DNA from: Cephalotus follicularis
Taxonomy: Eukaryota; Streptophyta; Magnoliopsida; Oxalidales; Cephalotaceae
DNA: 64,000 nt
Direction of reading: 5' to 3'
Assembly: GCA_001972305.1 (NCBI GenBank)
Contig: BDDD01000307.1
Span: forward strand, 368,736-432,735
Shown here: positions 1 to 10,561 of the stretch, piece by piece
Position numbering within the stretch: position 1 is the first letter of the stretch
How the letters are laid out: each line of letters opens with the position of its first letter
Position numbers and translations under genes: made by a program
The notes under the pieces: generated by a model
Database searches by the model: none
What the model was told of the DNA's origin: nothing
The model's input: only the letters and a program-made list of their open reading frames with translations

Positions 1-773
1 TTGTGACTTAGCCACCGTGCTGAGTATCATTGCTACTGTAGCCGTTAGCGGAGTACTGTTGGTACTTAGCCGCCGTGCTAGTATCGTTTACTGTGTCCAG
101 ACTGTTGTTACTTGCCATCGCGCTAGTAACGCGGTTGTTATTGTACTATTTGTGTTTGAGTGGTCCCTTTGAGGAGATGGCTGATATACTGATAAATATA
201 CATATAGATATATGTATATGTACTGATATACATTATGTACTGTATCATTGTGCATTCATACATGACACTCATTATTTTGACCCCAAACCGCATTTATAAC
301 TTCTCTGCTTAGCCGAGTGAGGACAAAGGCTAACCCCCTACATTTCAGATTGATGCAGTGGGACCAATGTGGACACGCGCATCGAAGTACAATTGTAGTA
401 ATGTTAGCTGGTGGAGTCGTAACTCCTGTTGGGATTGTTGAACTGTTATCGTATTATGTTGTTGTAAACTAATAGATTTTCGGTTATTGTATGTATTTGG
501 ATAACTGTTATATCGGGATGATGTATTTGATTGATATATGTATTTAATGTTTTAATTCACGCTCTGTTTGAGGGCAATTGACAATGGTTTATTTATGTCA
601 TTGGTAATAAGTGGTATGGGATGCGTGTTACGGTTTAATTCGGCTTATTTATCGAATGCTTCCGCAATTGATAACTGTTCGAAAAGTTTTAATTTTATCA
701 TGAAAATGGATAAGCCAGATATTATGTTAGTTGCCACCACTTAAATGTTAGTTAGGAAAGGCGGAGTGTGACA
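1..773 (+). mobile_element. 3' part of a chromovirus-type LTR (element E)
   Basis: The segment ends in GTGTGACA at 773, the same 3' terminus as LTR K and, reverse-complemented, LTRs A, B and C. It also shares blocks with those LTRs in the same order: the hairpin/acceptor block at 309-348, GAGGGCAATT near 570, TATGGGATGCGTG near 616 and TGCTTCCGCAA near 658. No tRNA-Met primer site follows position 773, so this is a 3' LTR or a solo LTR, not a 5' LTR. The bases after it (TGTAC, 774-778) may be the target-site duplication; the partner lies off the window. Positions 1-150 hold imperfect repeats of a TTAGCCGCCGTGCTAGTA-like unit. The start of the LTR is outside the window. Confidence 0.8.
309..348 (+). 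promoter_or_regulatory. Hairpin with branch-site/3' splice acceptor-like block (LTR E)
   Basis: TTAGCC and GGCTAA form a 6-bp inverted repeat around a 13-nt loop. The 3' arm contains CTAAC, a match to the plant branch-point consensus, followed by a pyrimidine-rich stretch and TTTCAG ending at 348. The same block occurs in LTRs A, B, C and K. Splicing is an inference. Confidence 0.5.
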
Positions 774-2120
774 TGTACAATATCAATGCATGATATGGCA
801 AATGCATGAATACAATTGGCAATCTAACTATCCGTACGACACTAGCCCATAACAGAGCATATGGATAGGATCTATAACAATCAATCAATAGCAGACACTC
901 GGTGGTGGTGTATAAAACACTCAATCAATCAATCATATCCTATAGAGCTTGAGACCTCAGGTCAATACAATGTCAATTAATGGCAATGATCAATCCCGCG
1001 GAAGGTAGTCCTTCAAAAAGGGTGGGAGATCTATCTACTTGTATCAGGTCTGAGACTCGTAGATCTTCCAGCCTACAGCTGGGTCAATACAATAGGCTCA
1101 ACCAGAAAAAGGGAGCACGAATCAATAAGCTCGACCATCAGGGAGCTACAATCAATCAATATTTCTCGTCCGCAGGTGAATACAATAAATGAAATGATCG
1201 ACGAAATATGTGGACGAAGTTGACAGCCTCACATGCCAATACGAATCATAAGGTCGCTCTATAGGATCCATGCAATACAGTCAATCTATCAGTACAATGC
1301 CAGTAAGTGTTGATGTCTAATGGAGAAATGGGGATGTGCATCCAACGTTTCAAACTTAGACTCATGACACTTATGGCTCAAGCAATCAATCAATATGTCA
1401 ATACAATCATTAAAACTGTTTTCAAATGCTTGAAAACCTCAAATGAGGCTCCAGTCAAGCGACCATGTAAAAAGGAGTTGAAAACTAGCTTTAAAACATC
1501 AATTTTCGAAAACAGGGCGTTAGGCATCAACGCTATGGATATACACGTCGATGCTTAACGTTTACTTTCAATACAAGGCTGATGGGCATCAAAGCCTTTA
1601 ACAGAAGGTGTTGACGCGTATCACACTTTTAAAAACCAGTAGGTCTAGGCGTTAACGCCCTGGGGTCAAGGCATTGATGCGTAAAGAAAGGCGTCGATAC
1701 TGAGATGGCTCATATGATTTATGTTGACTTTTTTCCTGGGAGAAAGAAATCCCAGGTCGTACGTGTCAATGCCAAAGATACGCGTTGACGCCAACGTCAG
1801 AAAAACCTCAGTAAATACATACTTGTTTTGTCAGAAATCAAACATACTTGCGTAGAAAAATGAATCTCATTTAATCCTGCAAAACAGTTAAAAGAGATGA
1901 CAATAAATAAAAGTCATATTTTATTTATTTAACAGTAAAACTAAAATTGACTCCAATAAAATCAAGAGGAGAGAATCAAGGACGAAATATTCGTACCTTA
2001 TGCGAACAGAAAAATAACCTTAAGAGAAGATCAATAAATCCCTAGGCCGCACCTCAGTTGTTGAAATTACCTAAAAGAAGTAAAACGATTCACGTCAGGA
2101 GTTGGAATTCTCTGTGAAAG
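774..2120. repeat. Unassigned repeat X, first piece
   Basis: Non-coding sequence left of element A. It continues at 9323 once A and one copy of its duplicated target GAAAG (2116-2120) are removed. It has many CAATCAAT runs (about 880-1420) and degenerate GCGTCGACGC-type palindromes at about 1515-1800. Joined with 9318-10071 and 27742-28063, the fragment ends in GGTATTACA, the reverse complement of a typical TGTAATACC LTR start, so X is probably a minus-strand LTR. No protein, primer site or partner LTR is visible, and the short ORFs here look random. Confidence 0.5.
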
Positions 2121-2438
2121 TGTCACACCCCGTTTTTCCAATTACGTTAGACAAGCATATATGGCGATATCAGAAATAAGCATAATAATATTCCAGCAAC
2201 AATTCATAAATAAAATTTGCGGAAGCATTCGATAAGCCGGAATATAGTACAAGTCATCCGCATGCATCCCATACTACGTGTAGGCATAATCCAACCATAT
2301 CCTTAAACAAAAGGAAATACAACAACACGGAGTATGAACCGTTCATTACAATTACAATACATTAAATAAATTAACAACCTTAAGTTAACAATAGGAGCTC
2401 TCCCAGCTTCAGCAGCAATCTCCAAGTCTTCGCTTAAT

Positions 2439-2477
2439 CTGAAATTGTAGGGTTAGCCTTTGTCCTCACTCGGCTAA
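2439..2477 (-). promoter_or_regulatory. Hairpin/branch-site/acceptor-like block (LTR A left)
   Basis: On the minus strand TTAGCC pairs with GGCTAA, followed by a short pyrimidine-containing stretch and TTTCAG. The matching donor-like GAG|GTAGGGG starts at 3839, giving a candidate intron of about 1.4 kb. Confidence 0.5.
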
Positions 2478-2648
2478 GTAGGGAACATGTATGAAAACGA
2501 ATATATAAATGTATCCATGAAAGGTAGTTAAATCTGAACAGTAAAAAACATATACATGCCAATATATATATACGAGCAATCATGCCAACTGGCAAAAATG
2601 AATCATTCAATCAATCACGTCGCAAAGGACCAATCAATTCTATCTTTA

Positions 2649-2870
2649 GGGATGCGTACACTCATATGTTTAGCATCCGGTTACATGACACTCCGTGATT
2701 AGTAACCTCATTACATCACACTCTATGATTGTAACTAATAATCTTGACAAGGTAGGGACGCGTACACTCATATGTTTAGCATCCGGTTACATGACACTCC
2801 GTGATTAGTAACCTTGTTACATCACACTCCATGATTGTAACCAAGTTAAATTACACTCTATGATATAACT
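2649..2870. repeat. Imperfect tandem repeat inside LTR A (about 106-bp period)
   Basis: The phrase GCGTACACTCATATG followed by TTAGCATCCGGTTACATGA recurs at 2654 and 2760. Smaller units of the form TTACATNACACTCYRTGATT also recur. The right LTR has the same layout at about 6940-7150. LTR B carries a related repeat with TTACACAC and TGATTAGTAA units. Confidence 0.75.
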
Positions 2871-3066
2871 GACAATCAGTTCAATCAGTCATCTCTAGTA
2901 GTTTATAGAAGTAAAATACTTGATTTATACATTTTCAAAATATATAGCAACATCATTCAATCTGTCGAAAATATCTACTTTCGTATAATGACTTCATCAA
3001 GGGTGCTCTTCCTCAAAGAAGGAAACAATTCAATAACTTTGAGTATCAATGAAGAAACAAACTAAC

Positions 3067-3112
3067 GTAAGAAGTCTCACTTGGGAGAAGTAAGAAGTCT
3101 CACTTGGGAGAA
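3067..3112. repeat. 23-bp tandem duplication, left LTR A only
   Basis: The unit beginning GTAAGAAGTCTCACTT is present twice head to tail. The right LTR has one copy near 7356. The duplication therefore arose after insertion and is a useful marker of post-insertion change. Confidence 0.85.
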
Positions 3113-3544
3113 GTCAAACCAATAACGCTTAACAGCATAACACATCAGTAGCAGTATGACAACTAAACAGATTGCATAATCATTCGGTCTAGATATCCGG
3201 GTTCCACCACATAAGGTGTATAAGACATTCAATCTCCTGTGTTTTGATTACATATAGCAGGGACTGATTTAGAAATCATCCTCTATGGAAGCTAGTGTAA
3301 TTACAGGAATTCAGTCCAAAATGCTACAATCAAATCACAGTAGGAATCAAACGGTACACTTTGAAGTTTGATTTGGCATTAGCAATAATAGTACACTATT
3401 GTCTATTATACGAGAGGAATTGATCCTTAGAAGTATGAATCCAATAATCCCATACGAATCAATAATTGTCAAGCTTAAACAGTAAGATCAAATTCCAGTA
3501 CTGATCGTCCGTAAAACCGGACAGTTTCCTCTAACAGCCCAGAA

Positions 3545-3705
3545 CAGTCGGCTGCCTCTCTGTGGCAGTCAGCTGTTCATCGTAGCAGTCGACTGCTTTC
3601 CTTAGCGGTCGACTATTTAGGTTGAGTAGTCGGCTGTTCCTTATGAACAGTCGGCTACTTAGGTTTAGTAGTCGGCTGTTCCCTATGAACAATCGACTAC
3701 TTTTG
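3545..3705. repeat. CAGTCGRCTG palindrome cluster (LTR A left)
   Basis: About eight irregularly spaced copies of CAGTCGACTG or CAGTCGGCTG variants. Pairs are arranged as AGTCGGCTGTTC, 5-nt spacer, GAACAGTCGGCT, which is self-complementary with G-T mismatches (3627-3657 and 3669-3699). The spacing is too irregular for a simple satellite. Confidence 0.8.
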
Positions 3706-4752
3706 TCCAGGAGTTTATCCCGCAGAACAGAGCATGCAGGCTCTTAATCCAAATCATTCAAACAATAACATGCAATCAGTATAAGTATCAAAACATGATA
3801 TGCATAATATATATTTCACAATCATATCATAGCCCCTACCTCAATTGCTATCCCAAGATCAATTGGAGTTGATCTTTCTCTTTGAGTTCCCAAAGCCTTT
3901 TCACCAACAATCTTTCAATTCCCAGTAGAAATCAATCTATAGTTGCATTTGCGACAGGAGATATATACATGAAATCAGTATGTATATATACTAATCAATT
4001 ACTATAATCATTATCTGGTTGAATCAAGGATTACTAGACTTCTAAGTCTCTAATCCCATTTAAAACACTTTCCCATATTCCGAATAACTTACTCAATCCA
4101 TCTACTGATTTGCATGTTCAACAGTAGGTATACTTAAGGGAATCAGTAAGTTTATAACACTAATCAACAACTACAATTCGAGTTAGAGTTACTTAAACTC
4201 TCAAAGCTCCATATTCACATTCTTTCTTCCTCTCATTACCATTTCTAAATCAATTCAAGAGATTGTTATCTCTAACCATGTTAACAGAAGGTATTAACAT
4301 CCTCCTGGCTACATTTTCATCACATGGCAGTGAGTTCGAATTGAGGACTTAACAAGAATCAAAGCTTCCAAGTCTCCTTCTTTGAGCCCTCTAAATCCTC
4401 CAATGCAAGCTTTCAATAGCCTTTAGCAAGCTCCCTCTTCACTCAGTGTTTTCCAACCTTCACCTCTCAAATAAACATCTGATATAAGGGTTAGGAATCT
4501 TTGAATTTGTCAGATTCCTCACTCAGTTTCTCTCATTCTTCTCTTTCTCACATGCATTCCTCTTTCTCTCTTCTTTGTATCTCTTTCTCACCTTTCTCTT
4601 CTTTCTATTTTGTTTTGCAGGTTGCAGAGAACATGCAAGCATGCCTTTTTGCATGCTCTGGCAGCTTCTGTCTCGTGTGACACCTGCCCACCATGCAATC
4701 TCCTCTTGGTTTAGTCTAACAGGCATGCACAGACACCTGTTCTGTACCGATC

Positions 4753-4880
4753 CAGTCGACTGTCTTCAACTGGCAGTCGACTGTCCACAACACGCATCAA
4801 ACAGTCGACTGTTCCCCTGTGACAGTCAACTGTTCCTTCATAACCCAGGCAATCGACTGCCCCCCTGTGGCAGTCGGCTG
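4753..4880. repeat. CAGTCGRCTG palindrome cluster, distal (LTR A left)
   Basis: Six or so copies of the same 10-bp palindrome family lie near the promoter-proximal end of the LTR in element orientation. The right LTR repeats the arrangement at 9018-9152. Confidence 0.8.
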
Positions 4881-5051
4881 TAAATGGCTATTTTAGGGTT
4901 TCTTAAGTTGGATACTTCACCAAATGTTCATCCATTCATCCCAAGCAATTACCAATCACAATTTATAGTAATTTGGACAATAAATTCAAAGGAGTGCACA
5001 TTTTATTAATCAATATCACAACGTACGCGAATTGAATTTGCAGTTATTACA

Positions 5052-5064
5052 TTCCCCCCTCCTT
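5052..5064 (-). other. Polypurine tract of element A
   Basis: On the minus strand it reads AAGGAGGGGGGAA directly against the TGTAAT start of the 3' LTR, which is where second-strand DNA synthesis is primed. It is preceded by a GAGGACGAATTTTC block that is also found beside the tracts of B and C. Confidence 0.85.
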
Positions 5065-5134
5065 ACAGAAAATTCGTCCTCGAATTTAGAGATACATATC
5101 TATCCAAGAGGGAACGTTTCAAACATTTCACCGG

Positions 5135-6291
5135 TCAGTTATCCTTCGACCGCGAAGGTCCGGCTGCAGCATCTCGATCACTTGCAACTACAGGAAGGAT
5201 TGTCTTTCGCCGATTCGGACAAGCCATCAAGAAATGGTCGGATGCTCTGCACTCCATGCACAACCCATTTTTCAACCAACAGTCTTCCAGTCGATGGCTT
5301 TTACGGCCACAGTGTGAACAAGCTTCAGGTTGAGCATCATTCTCGTGAATAGCAGTCTTTGATGATCCAGCAGGATTATTACTTCCCTGCCGGTGTGAAG
5401 AAGTAGGTCTCGCTTGAGTAGCACGAGATCTTTCTATCCTCCGTTCATTTGCATCAGCCTCCAAAATTCTAGCTCTTTCACTGACATCCACAAAAGAACT
5501 CAATTGTAACACTACCAGTTTGGATCTGATGTCAGATCTTAGACCTTTCAAGAATCTTCGAATCTTTCTTGATTCACCCTCCACCAGATAGGGCGTGTAC
5601 CTTGCCAGTTCAATAAATTTGGTTTGATATTGACCGACCGTCATGTCTTCCTGACGTAACTCCAGCAATTCAGTCTCTCTCCGGTCACGCTCCATCTGTG
5701 GAACATAAGTTTCAGAGAACTCAAACTGAAATCTGTCCCAAGTTCTATCCAGATTCCGAGATCGCCATTTTGCATCAATCATGTCCCACCAATGGGTAGC
5801 TTCTCCCCACAAGCAGTACACAACAAAGTTTGCTCCTCAGTACACCCAAGAGCAGCAAAGATTTTCTCCATGTCTCTCATCCATCGTTCCGCTATAGTGG
5901 CATCAAGTTCACCTTTGAACATTGGAGGATTCTGCCCCATGAATCTCTCCAAGTCTCTTCCAAATTCTCCAGCGTGATGAGCTTCAGGAGCATGCTGATA
6001 GGCTTGGGTAGCCTCATACATCTGCCGTATTTGTTCCATGTTTGCCGCATTGGCTTGGATCTGCTGCTGTCTCATCTGCTCTATGTTCACCGCATTGGCT
6101 TGGATCTGCTGCTGGAAAAGATCAGCTAGGCGATCAAAGTTACTCCTGTTATTGTGCACAGGTGGAACATCAACGTGCACTGGAGGGGCATTCTGTCCTT
6201 CATTCATTTCGGGAACATTTTCATGCACTGGCGGTGCATTGAATCCTTCGTTGGCTCTACGCCTTCCTCGTCTACCTATTCTTAGATCCAT
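5135..6291 (-). pseudogene. Gag polyprotein remnant of element A
   Basis: Structural capsid/nucleocapsid protein of a chromovirus-type element. The likely start is MDLRIGRRGRRR at 6291. The capsid region includes [21 protein letters not shown] and, after the frame break, LWGEATHWWDM. A one-base frameshift near 5830 splits it into two overlapping frames. The second frame keeps the ELLELRQ motif and two zinc knuckles of CX2CX4HX4C form (CSHCGRKSHRLEDC, then CMECRASDHFLMAC). It stops at 5135, just before the protease would begin, and no pol follows. Knuckle 1 (CSHCGRKSH) is shared with gag B and differs from C (CFYCGRTGH), which suggests that the gag-only families form their own lineage. Confidence 0.9.
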
Positions 6292-6379
6292 TTTGTTTCC
6301 TATAAGGAATGATAGATAATCAGGAAACAAGTCACTTAATTTCTGAGAAACTTATCCCAGCTTAGCATATATGGAATAT

Positions 6380-6391
6380 GCTCTGATACCA
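6380..6391 (-). other. Primer-binding site, initiator tRNA-Met (element A)
   Basis: The minus strand reads TGGTATCAGAGC, complementary to the 3' end of plant initiator tRNA-Met. It lies 3 nt inside the 5' LTR. This fixes the element orientation as minus. Confidence 0.92.
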
Positions 6392-6712
6392 TCTTGTCAC
6401 ACCCCGTTTTTCCAATTACGTTAGACAAGCATATATGGCGATATCAGAAATAAGCATAATAATATTCCAGCAACAATTCATAAATAAGATTTGCGGAAGC
6501 ATTCGATAAGCCGGAATATAATACAAGTCATCCGCACGCATCCCGTACTACGTGCAGGCATAATCCAACCATATCCTTAAACAAAAGGAAATACAACAAC
6601 ACGGGGTATGAACCGTTCATTACAATTACAATACATTAAATAAATTAACAACCTTAAGTTAACAATAGGAGCTCTCCTAGCTTCAGCAGCAATCTCCAAG
6701 TCTTCGCTTAAT

Positions 6713-6752
6713 CTGAAATTGTAGGGGTTAGCCTTTGTCCTCACTCGGCTAA
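6713..6752 (-). promoter_or_regulatory. Hairpin/branch-site/acceptor-like block (LTR A right)
   Basis: Same structure as 2439-2477: TTAGCC and GGCTAA arms, CTAAC, then TTTCAG. The candidate intron to the donor-like site at 8105 is about 1.39 kb. Confidence 0.5.
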
Positions 6753-7807
6753 GTAGGGAACATGTATGAAAATGAATATATAAATTTATCCATGCAAGGT
6801 AGTTAAATCTAAACAGTAAAAAACATATACATGCCAATATATATATATATATATATATATACGAGCAATCATTCCAACTGGCTAAAATGAATCATTCAAT
6901 CAATCACGTTGCAAAGGACCAATCAATTCTATCTTTAGGGATGCGTACACTCATATGTTTAGCATCCAGTTAGATAACACTCCATGATTAGTAACCTCGT
7001 TACATCACACTCTATGATTGTAACTAATAATCTTGACAACGTAGGGACGCGTACACTCATATGTTTAGCATCTGGTTACATGACACTCCGTGATTAGTAA
7101 CCTTGTTACATCACGCTCCATGATTGTAACCAAGTTAAATTACACTCTATGATATAACTGACAATCAGTTCAATCAGTCATCTCAAGTAGTTTATAGAAG
7201 TAAAATACTTGATTTATACATTTTCAAAATATATAGCAACAACATTCAATCTATCGAAAATATGTACTTTCGTATAATGACTTCATCAAGGGTGCTCTTC
7301 CTCAAAGAAGCAAACAATTCAATAACATTGAGTATCAATGAAGAAACAAACTAACGTAAGATGTCTCACTTGGGAGAAGTCAAACCAATAACGCTTAATA
7401 GCATAACACATCAGTAGCAGTATGACAACTAAACAGATTGCATAATCATTCGGTCTAGATAACCGGGTTCCACCACATAAGGTGTATAAGACATTCAATC
7501 TCATGTGTTTTGATTACATATAGCAGGGACTGATTTGGAAATCATCCTCTATGGAAGCTAGTGTGATTACAGGAATTCAGTCCAAAATGGTACAATAAAA
7601 TCACTCTAGGAATCAAACGGTACACTTTGAAGTTCGATTCGGCATTAGCAATAATAGTACACTATTGTCTATTATACGGGAGGAATTGATCCTTAGAAGT
7701 ATGAATCCAATAATCCCATACGAATCAATAATTGTGAAGCTTAAACACTACGATCAAATTCCAGTACTGATTGTCCGTAAAACCGGACAATTTCCTCTAA
7801 CAGCCCA

Positions 7808-7972
7808 GAACAGTCGGCTGCCTCCCTGTGGCAGTCGGCTGTTCATCCTAGCAGTCGACTGCTTTCCTTAGCAGTCGACTATTTAGGTTGAATAGTCGGC
7901 TGTTCCTTATGAACAGTCGATGGCTTAGGTTGAGTAGTCGGCTGTTCCCTATGAACAGTCGACTGCTTTTGT
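7808..7972. repeat. CAGTCGRCTG palindrome cluster (LTR A right)
   Basis: Counterpart of 3545-3705. Several copies differ from the left LTR by C-to-T or G-to-A changes within the TCGA core, as expected of methylated CpG decay. Confidence 0.8.
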
Positions 7973-9017
7973 CCAGGAGTTTCTCCCGCAGAACAGAGCA
8001 TGCAGGCTCTCAATCCAAATCATTCAAACAATAACATGCAATCAGTATAATTATCAAAACATGATATGCATAGTATATATTTCACAATCATATCATAGCC
8101 CCTACTTCAATTGCTATCCCAAGATAAATTGGAGTTGATCTTTCTCTTTGAGTTCCCAAAGCCTTTTCACCAACAATCTTTCAATTCCTAGTAGAAATCA
8201 ATCTATATTTGCATTTGCGACAGGAGATATATACATGAAATCAGTATGTATATATACTAATAAATTACTATAATCATTATCTGGTTGAATCAAGGATTAC
8301 TAGACTTCTAAGTCTCTTATCCCATTTAAAACACTTTCCCATATTCCGAATAACTTACTCAATCCATCTACTGATTTGCATGTTCAACAGTAGGTATACT
8401 TAAGGGAATCAGTAAGTTTATAACACTAATCAACAACTACAATTCGAGTTAGAGTTACTTAAACTCTCAAAGCTCCATATTCACATTCTTTCTTCCTCTC
8501 ATTATCATTTCTAAATCAATTCAAGAGATTGTTATCTCTAACCATGTTAACAGAAGGTATTAACATCCTCCTGGCTACATTTTCATCACATGGCAGTGAG
8601 TTCGAATTGAGGACTTACCAAGAATCCAAGCTTCCAAGTCTCCTTCTTTGAGCCCTCTAAATCCTCCAACGCAAGCTTTCAATAGCCTTTAGCAAGCTCC
8701 CTCTTCACTCAGTATTTTCTAACCTTCACCTCTCAAATAAACAACTGATATAAGGGTTAGGAATCTCTGAATTCGTCAGATTCCGCACTCAGTTTCTCTC
8801 ATTCTTCTCTCTCTCACATGCATTCCTCTTTATCTCTTCTTTCTATCTCTTTCTCACCTTTCTCTTCTTTCTATTTTGTTTTGCAGGTTGCAGAGAACAT
8901 GCAAGCATGCCTTTTTGCATGCTCTGGTAGCTTCTGTCTCGTGTGACACCTGCCCACCATGCAATCTCCTCTTGGTTCAGTCTAATAGGCATGCACAGAC
9001 ACCTGTTCTGTACCGAT

Positions 9018-9152
9018 CCAGTCGACTATCTTCAACTGGCAGTCGACTGTCCAGAACACGCATCAAACATTCGACTATTCCCCTGTGACAGTCGGCTGTT
9101 CCTTCATAACCCAGGCAGTCGACTGCCCCCCTGTGGCAGTTGGCTGTCAATG
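9018..9152. repeat. CAGTCGRCTG palindrome cluster, distal (LTR A right)
   Basis: Counterpart of 4753-4880, with the same order of units and a few substitutions in the TCGA core. Confidence 0.8.
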
Positions 9153-9317
9153 GCTGTTTTAGGGTTTCTTAAGTTGGATACTTCACCAAATGTTCATCCA
9201 TTCATCTCAAGCAATTACCAATCACAATTTATAGTAATTTGGACATTAAATTCAAGGGAGTGCACATTTTATTAATCAATATCACAACGTACGCGAATTG
9301 AATTTGTGGTTCTTACA

Positions 9318-10071
9318 GAAAGCGTCGACGCTTTTCTACATACAAAGCCGAAAGTATCGACGCTTAACAATTGCAAACGAAACAAAAGCGTCAAAGCGTC
9401 GATGCGCAGGTATAAGTGTTGGCGCTTGTCGTGAAACATGCGACACTTATACAGAGAACAGTAGTGCCACTGAACAAGCTAAACGTCGACGCCTTTCCAT
9501 ATCAAAAGGAAATCGCGTCGATGCCTAAGTGTAAACCCATAAGAAGACAGTTTAAGGTTAACAACATTGTCCAACAATCTTAGCGAATTTTCTTTTTGGT
9601 ATCAAGACGTCAAATTATTAGAGGACCACAACCAATTTAAATGATCATATACGACTCCCAAACTGCAAAAAGGCTCAGCGAAACAAGAGGTATGCAGATG
9701 TGGCTAGGCTTAAAGGAGAGGAACGAGTTTTAACCCTTGCACGAATAACCTGATTACTAACAAAACTTCAACCACCAGTTTATCAAAACCATATTAAACA
9801 ACATATACAAGACACCCAAATATAGCTAAAAGGACCTAGAAATAAGAACTGTGCAGAGTGACAGGATTCAAAGAGAGAGAAAGTTTAAGAGCCTTCATAT
9901 ATAGTCGGGTTTATATCAAAGCAAAACAAAGCCTTAAACCAAAACAATGGACAAACTTGATTATCATGCAGAAACTGTTGAAGGAGCGCAAGAAATCCAG
10001 AAGCTATGCAGGTGATGGCGGGTTCCAGGTGAGAGATAAGAAAAAGAGAAAAGGGAGAGAGTGGCTGGTGT
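9318..10071. repeat. Unassigned repeat X, second piece
   Basis: Continuation of repeat X after element A (9318-9322 is the second GAAAG copy). It carries several GCGTCGACGC-type palindromes at 9320-9525. The rest is AT-rich non-coding sequence with a purine-rich end (about 10000-10060) that resumes at 27747 after element B. No coding frame is supported. Confidence 0.55.
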
Positions 10072-10520
10072 TGTCACACCCCGTTTTCCAAACAACGTAC
10101 AAATTGTAGCAATTAACATAAATAATCCGGCTTATCAAATTTTACGATAAGTTTAAACCTTTTAAAATAGATATATCAGTTACGGAAGCCTTCGAATATA
10201 ATCCGAACTAACAACGTAACACGCATCCCATACTACGTGTTAAAAAAAAACAACAGCATTGTTAATTGCTCATGAAACGGAGAGTGAATTAACCTTCATT
10301 TTAATCATAAACAACTCCCAAAAAGAAGTTCACATTTATAAATCAAATCCCAAACATCGTTCCAAAACCCAGATACAAAATTATCCAAATTGAACAAGTA
10401 CAAATTATCATCCTCTCCAACATGAGTAGGATTATCAAGATACATAATTAGCTTAAACAACCTTCAAATAGCAGCTCCCAAAATAGCTTCCACCGCACTT
10501 GTCCGATTGTCTCCGTCAAT

Positions 10521-10561
10521 CTGAAATACTAGGGGGTTAGCCTTTGTCCTCACTCGACTAA
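10521..10561 (-). promoter_or_regulatory. Hairpin/branch-site/acceptor-like block (LTR B left)
   Basis: The arms are TTAGTC and GGCTAA. The T opposite G is a wobble, so the stem is kept; the right LTR has TTAGCC. CTAAC, pyrimidines and TTTCAG follow. Candidate intron 10521-12127. Confidence 0.5.

Larger units (their letters stand above)
2121..5051 (-). repeat. LTR A, left copy (3' LTR in element orientation)
   Basis: Runs from TGTCACACCC to ATTACA and matches 6395-9317 along its whole length by eye. Landmarks in element orientation are palindrome clusters at 4753-4880 and 3545-3705, a donor-like GAG|GTAGGGG with the cut between 3840 and 3839, near-tandem repeats at 2649-2870, the hairpin/acceptor block at 2439-2477, TGCTTCCGCAA near 2219 and the terminus GTGTGACA. 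A GA-rich stretch lies at about 4520-4620. It differs from the right copy by a 23-bp tandem duplication and a shorter TA run. Confidence 0.93.
2121..9317 (-). mobile_element. Element A: non-autonomous gag-only LTR retrotransposon
   Basis: Two direct LTRs (2121-5051 and 6395-9317) flank an internal region of only about 1.34 kb. The termini are TG...CA, and the target-site duplication is a perfect GAAAG (2116-2120 and 9318-9322). In element orientation the order is LTR, tRNA-Met primer site, gag, polypurine tract, LTR, all on the minus strand. Protease, RT, RNase H and integrase are absent. This matches the layout called TR-GAG (terminal repeats plus GAG). The gag and LTR ends resemble those of element C, so a C-like chromovirus is a plausible helper (inference). 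Confidence 0.93.
6395..9317 (-). repeat. LTR A, right copy (5' LTR in element orientation)
   Basis: Full-length partner of 2121-5051, ending TTCTTACA before the GAAAG duplication. It has a longer TA microsatellite (about 6838-6860). The donor-like site has changed to GAA|GTAGGGG (cut between 8106 and 8105). Palindrome clusters lie at 7808-7972 and 9018-9152. As the 5' LTR it would contain the promoter. No convincing TATA box was identified. Confidence 0.93.

Noticed and set aside
4523..4726. Basic Lys/Arg/Glu-rich small ORF on the minus strand at 4523-4726
   Set aside because: Translation of the GA-rich stretch of LTR A; the right LTR does not keep it open in the same way.
6380..6391. tRNA gene at the tRNA-Met-like string (also at other primer sites)
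   Set aside because: Only 11-12 nt match the tRNA 3' end; no cloverleaf can be drawn. It is a primer-binding site.
9858..10109. Possible small host gene in 9858-10109
   Set aside because: It runs from repeat X into LTR B; no homologous domain and the frame ends in the LTR.
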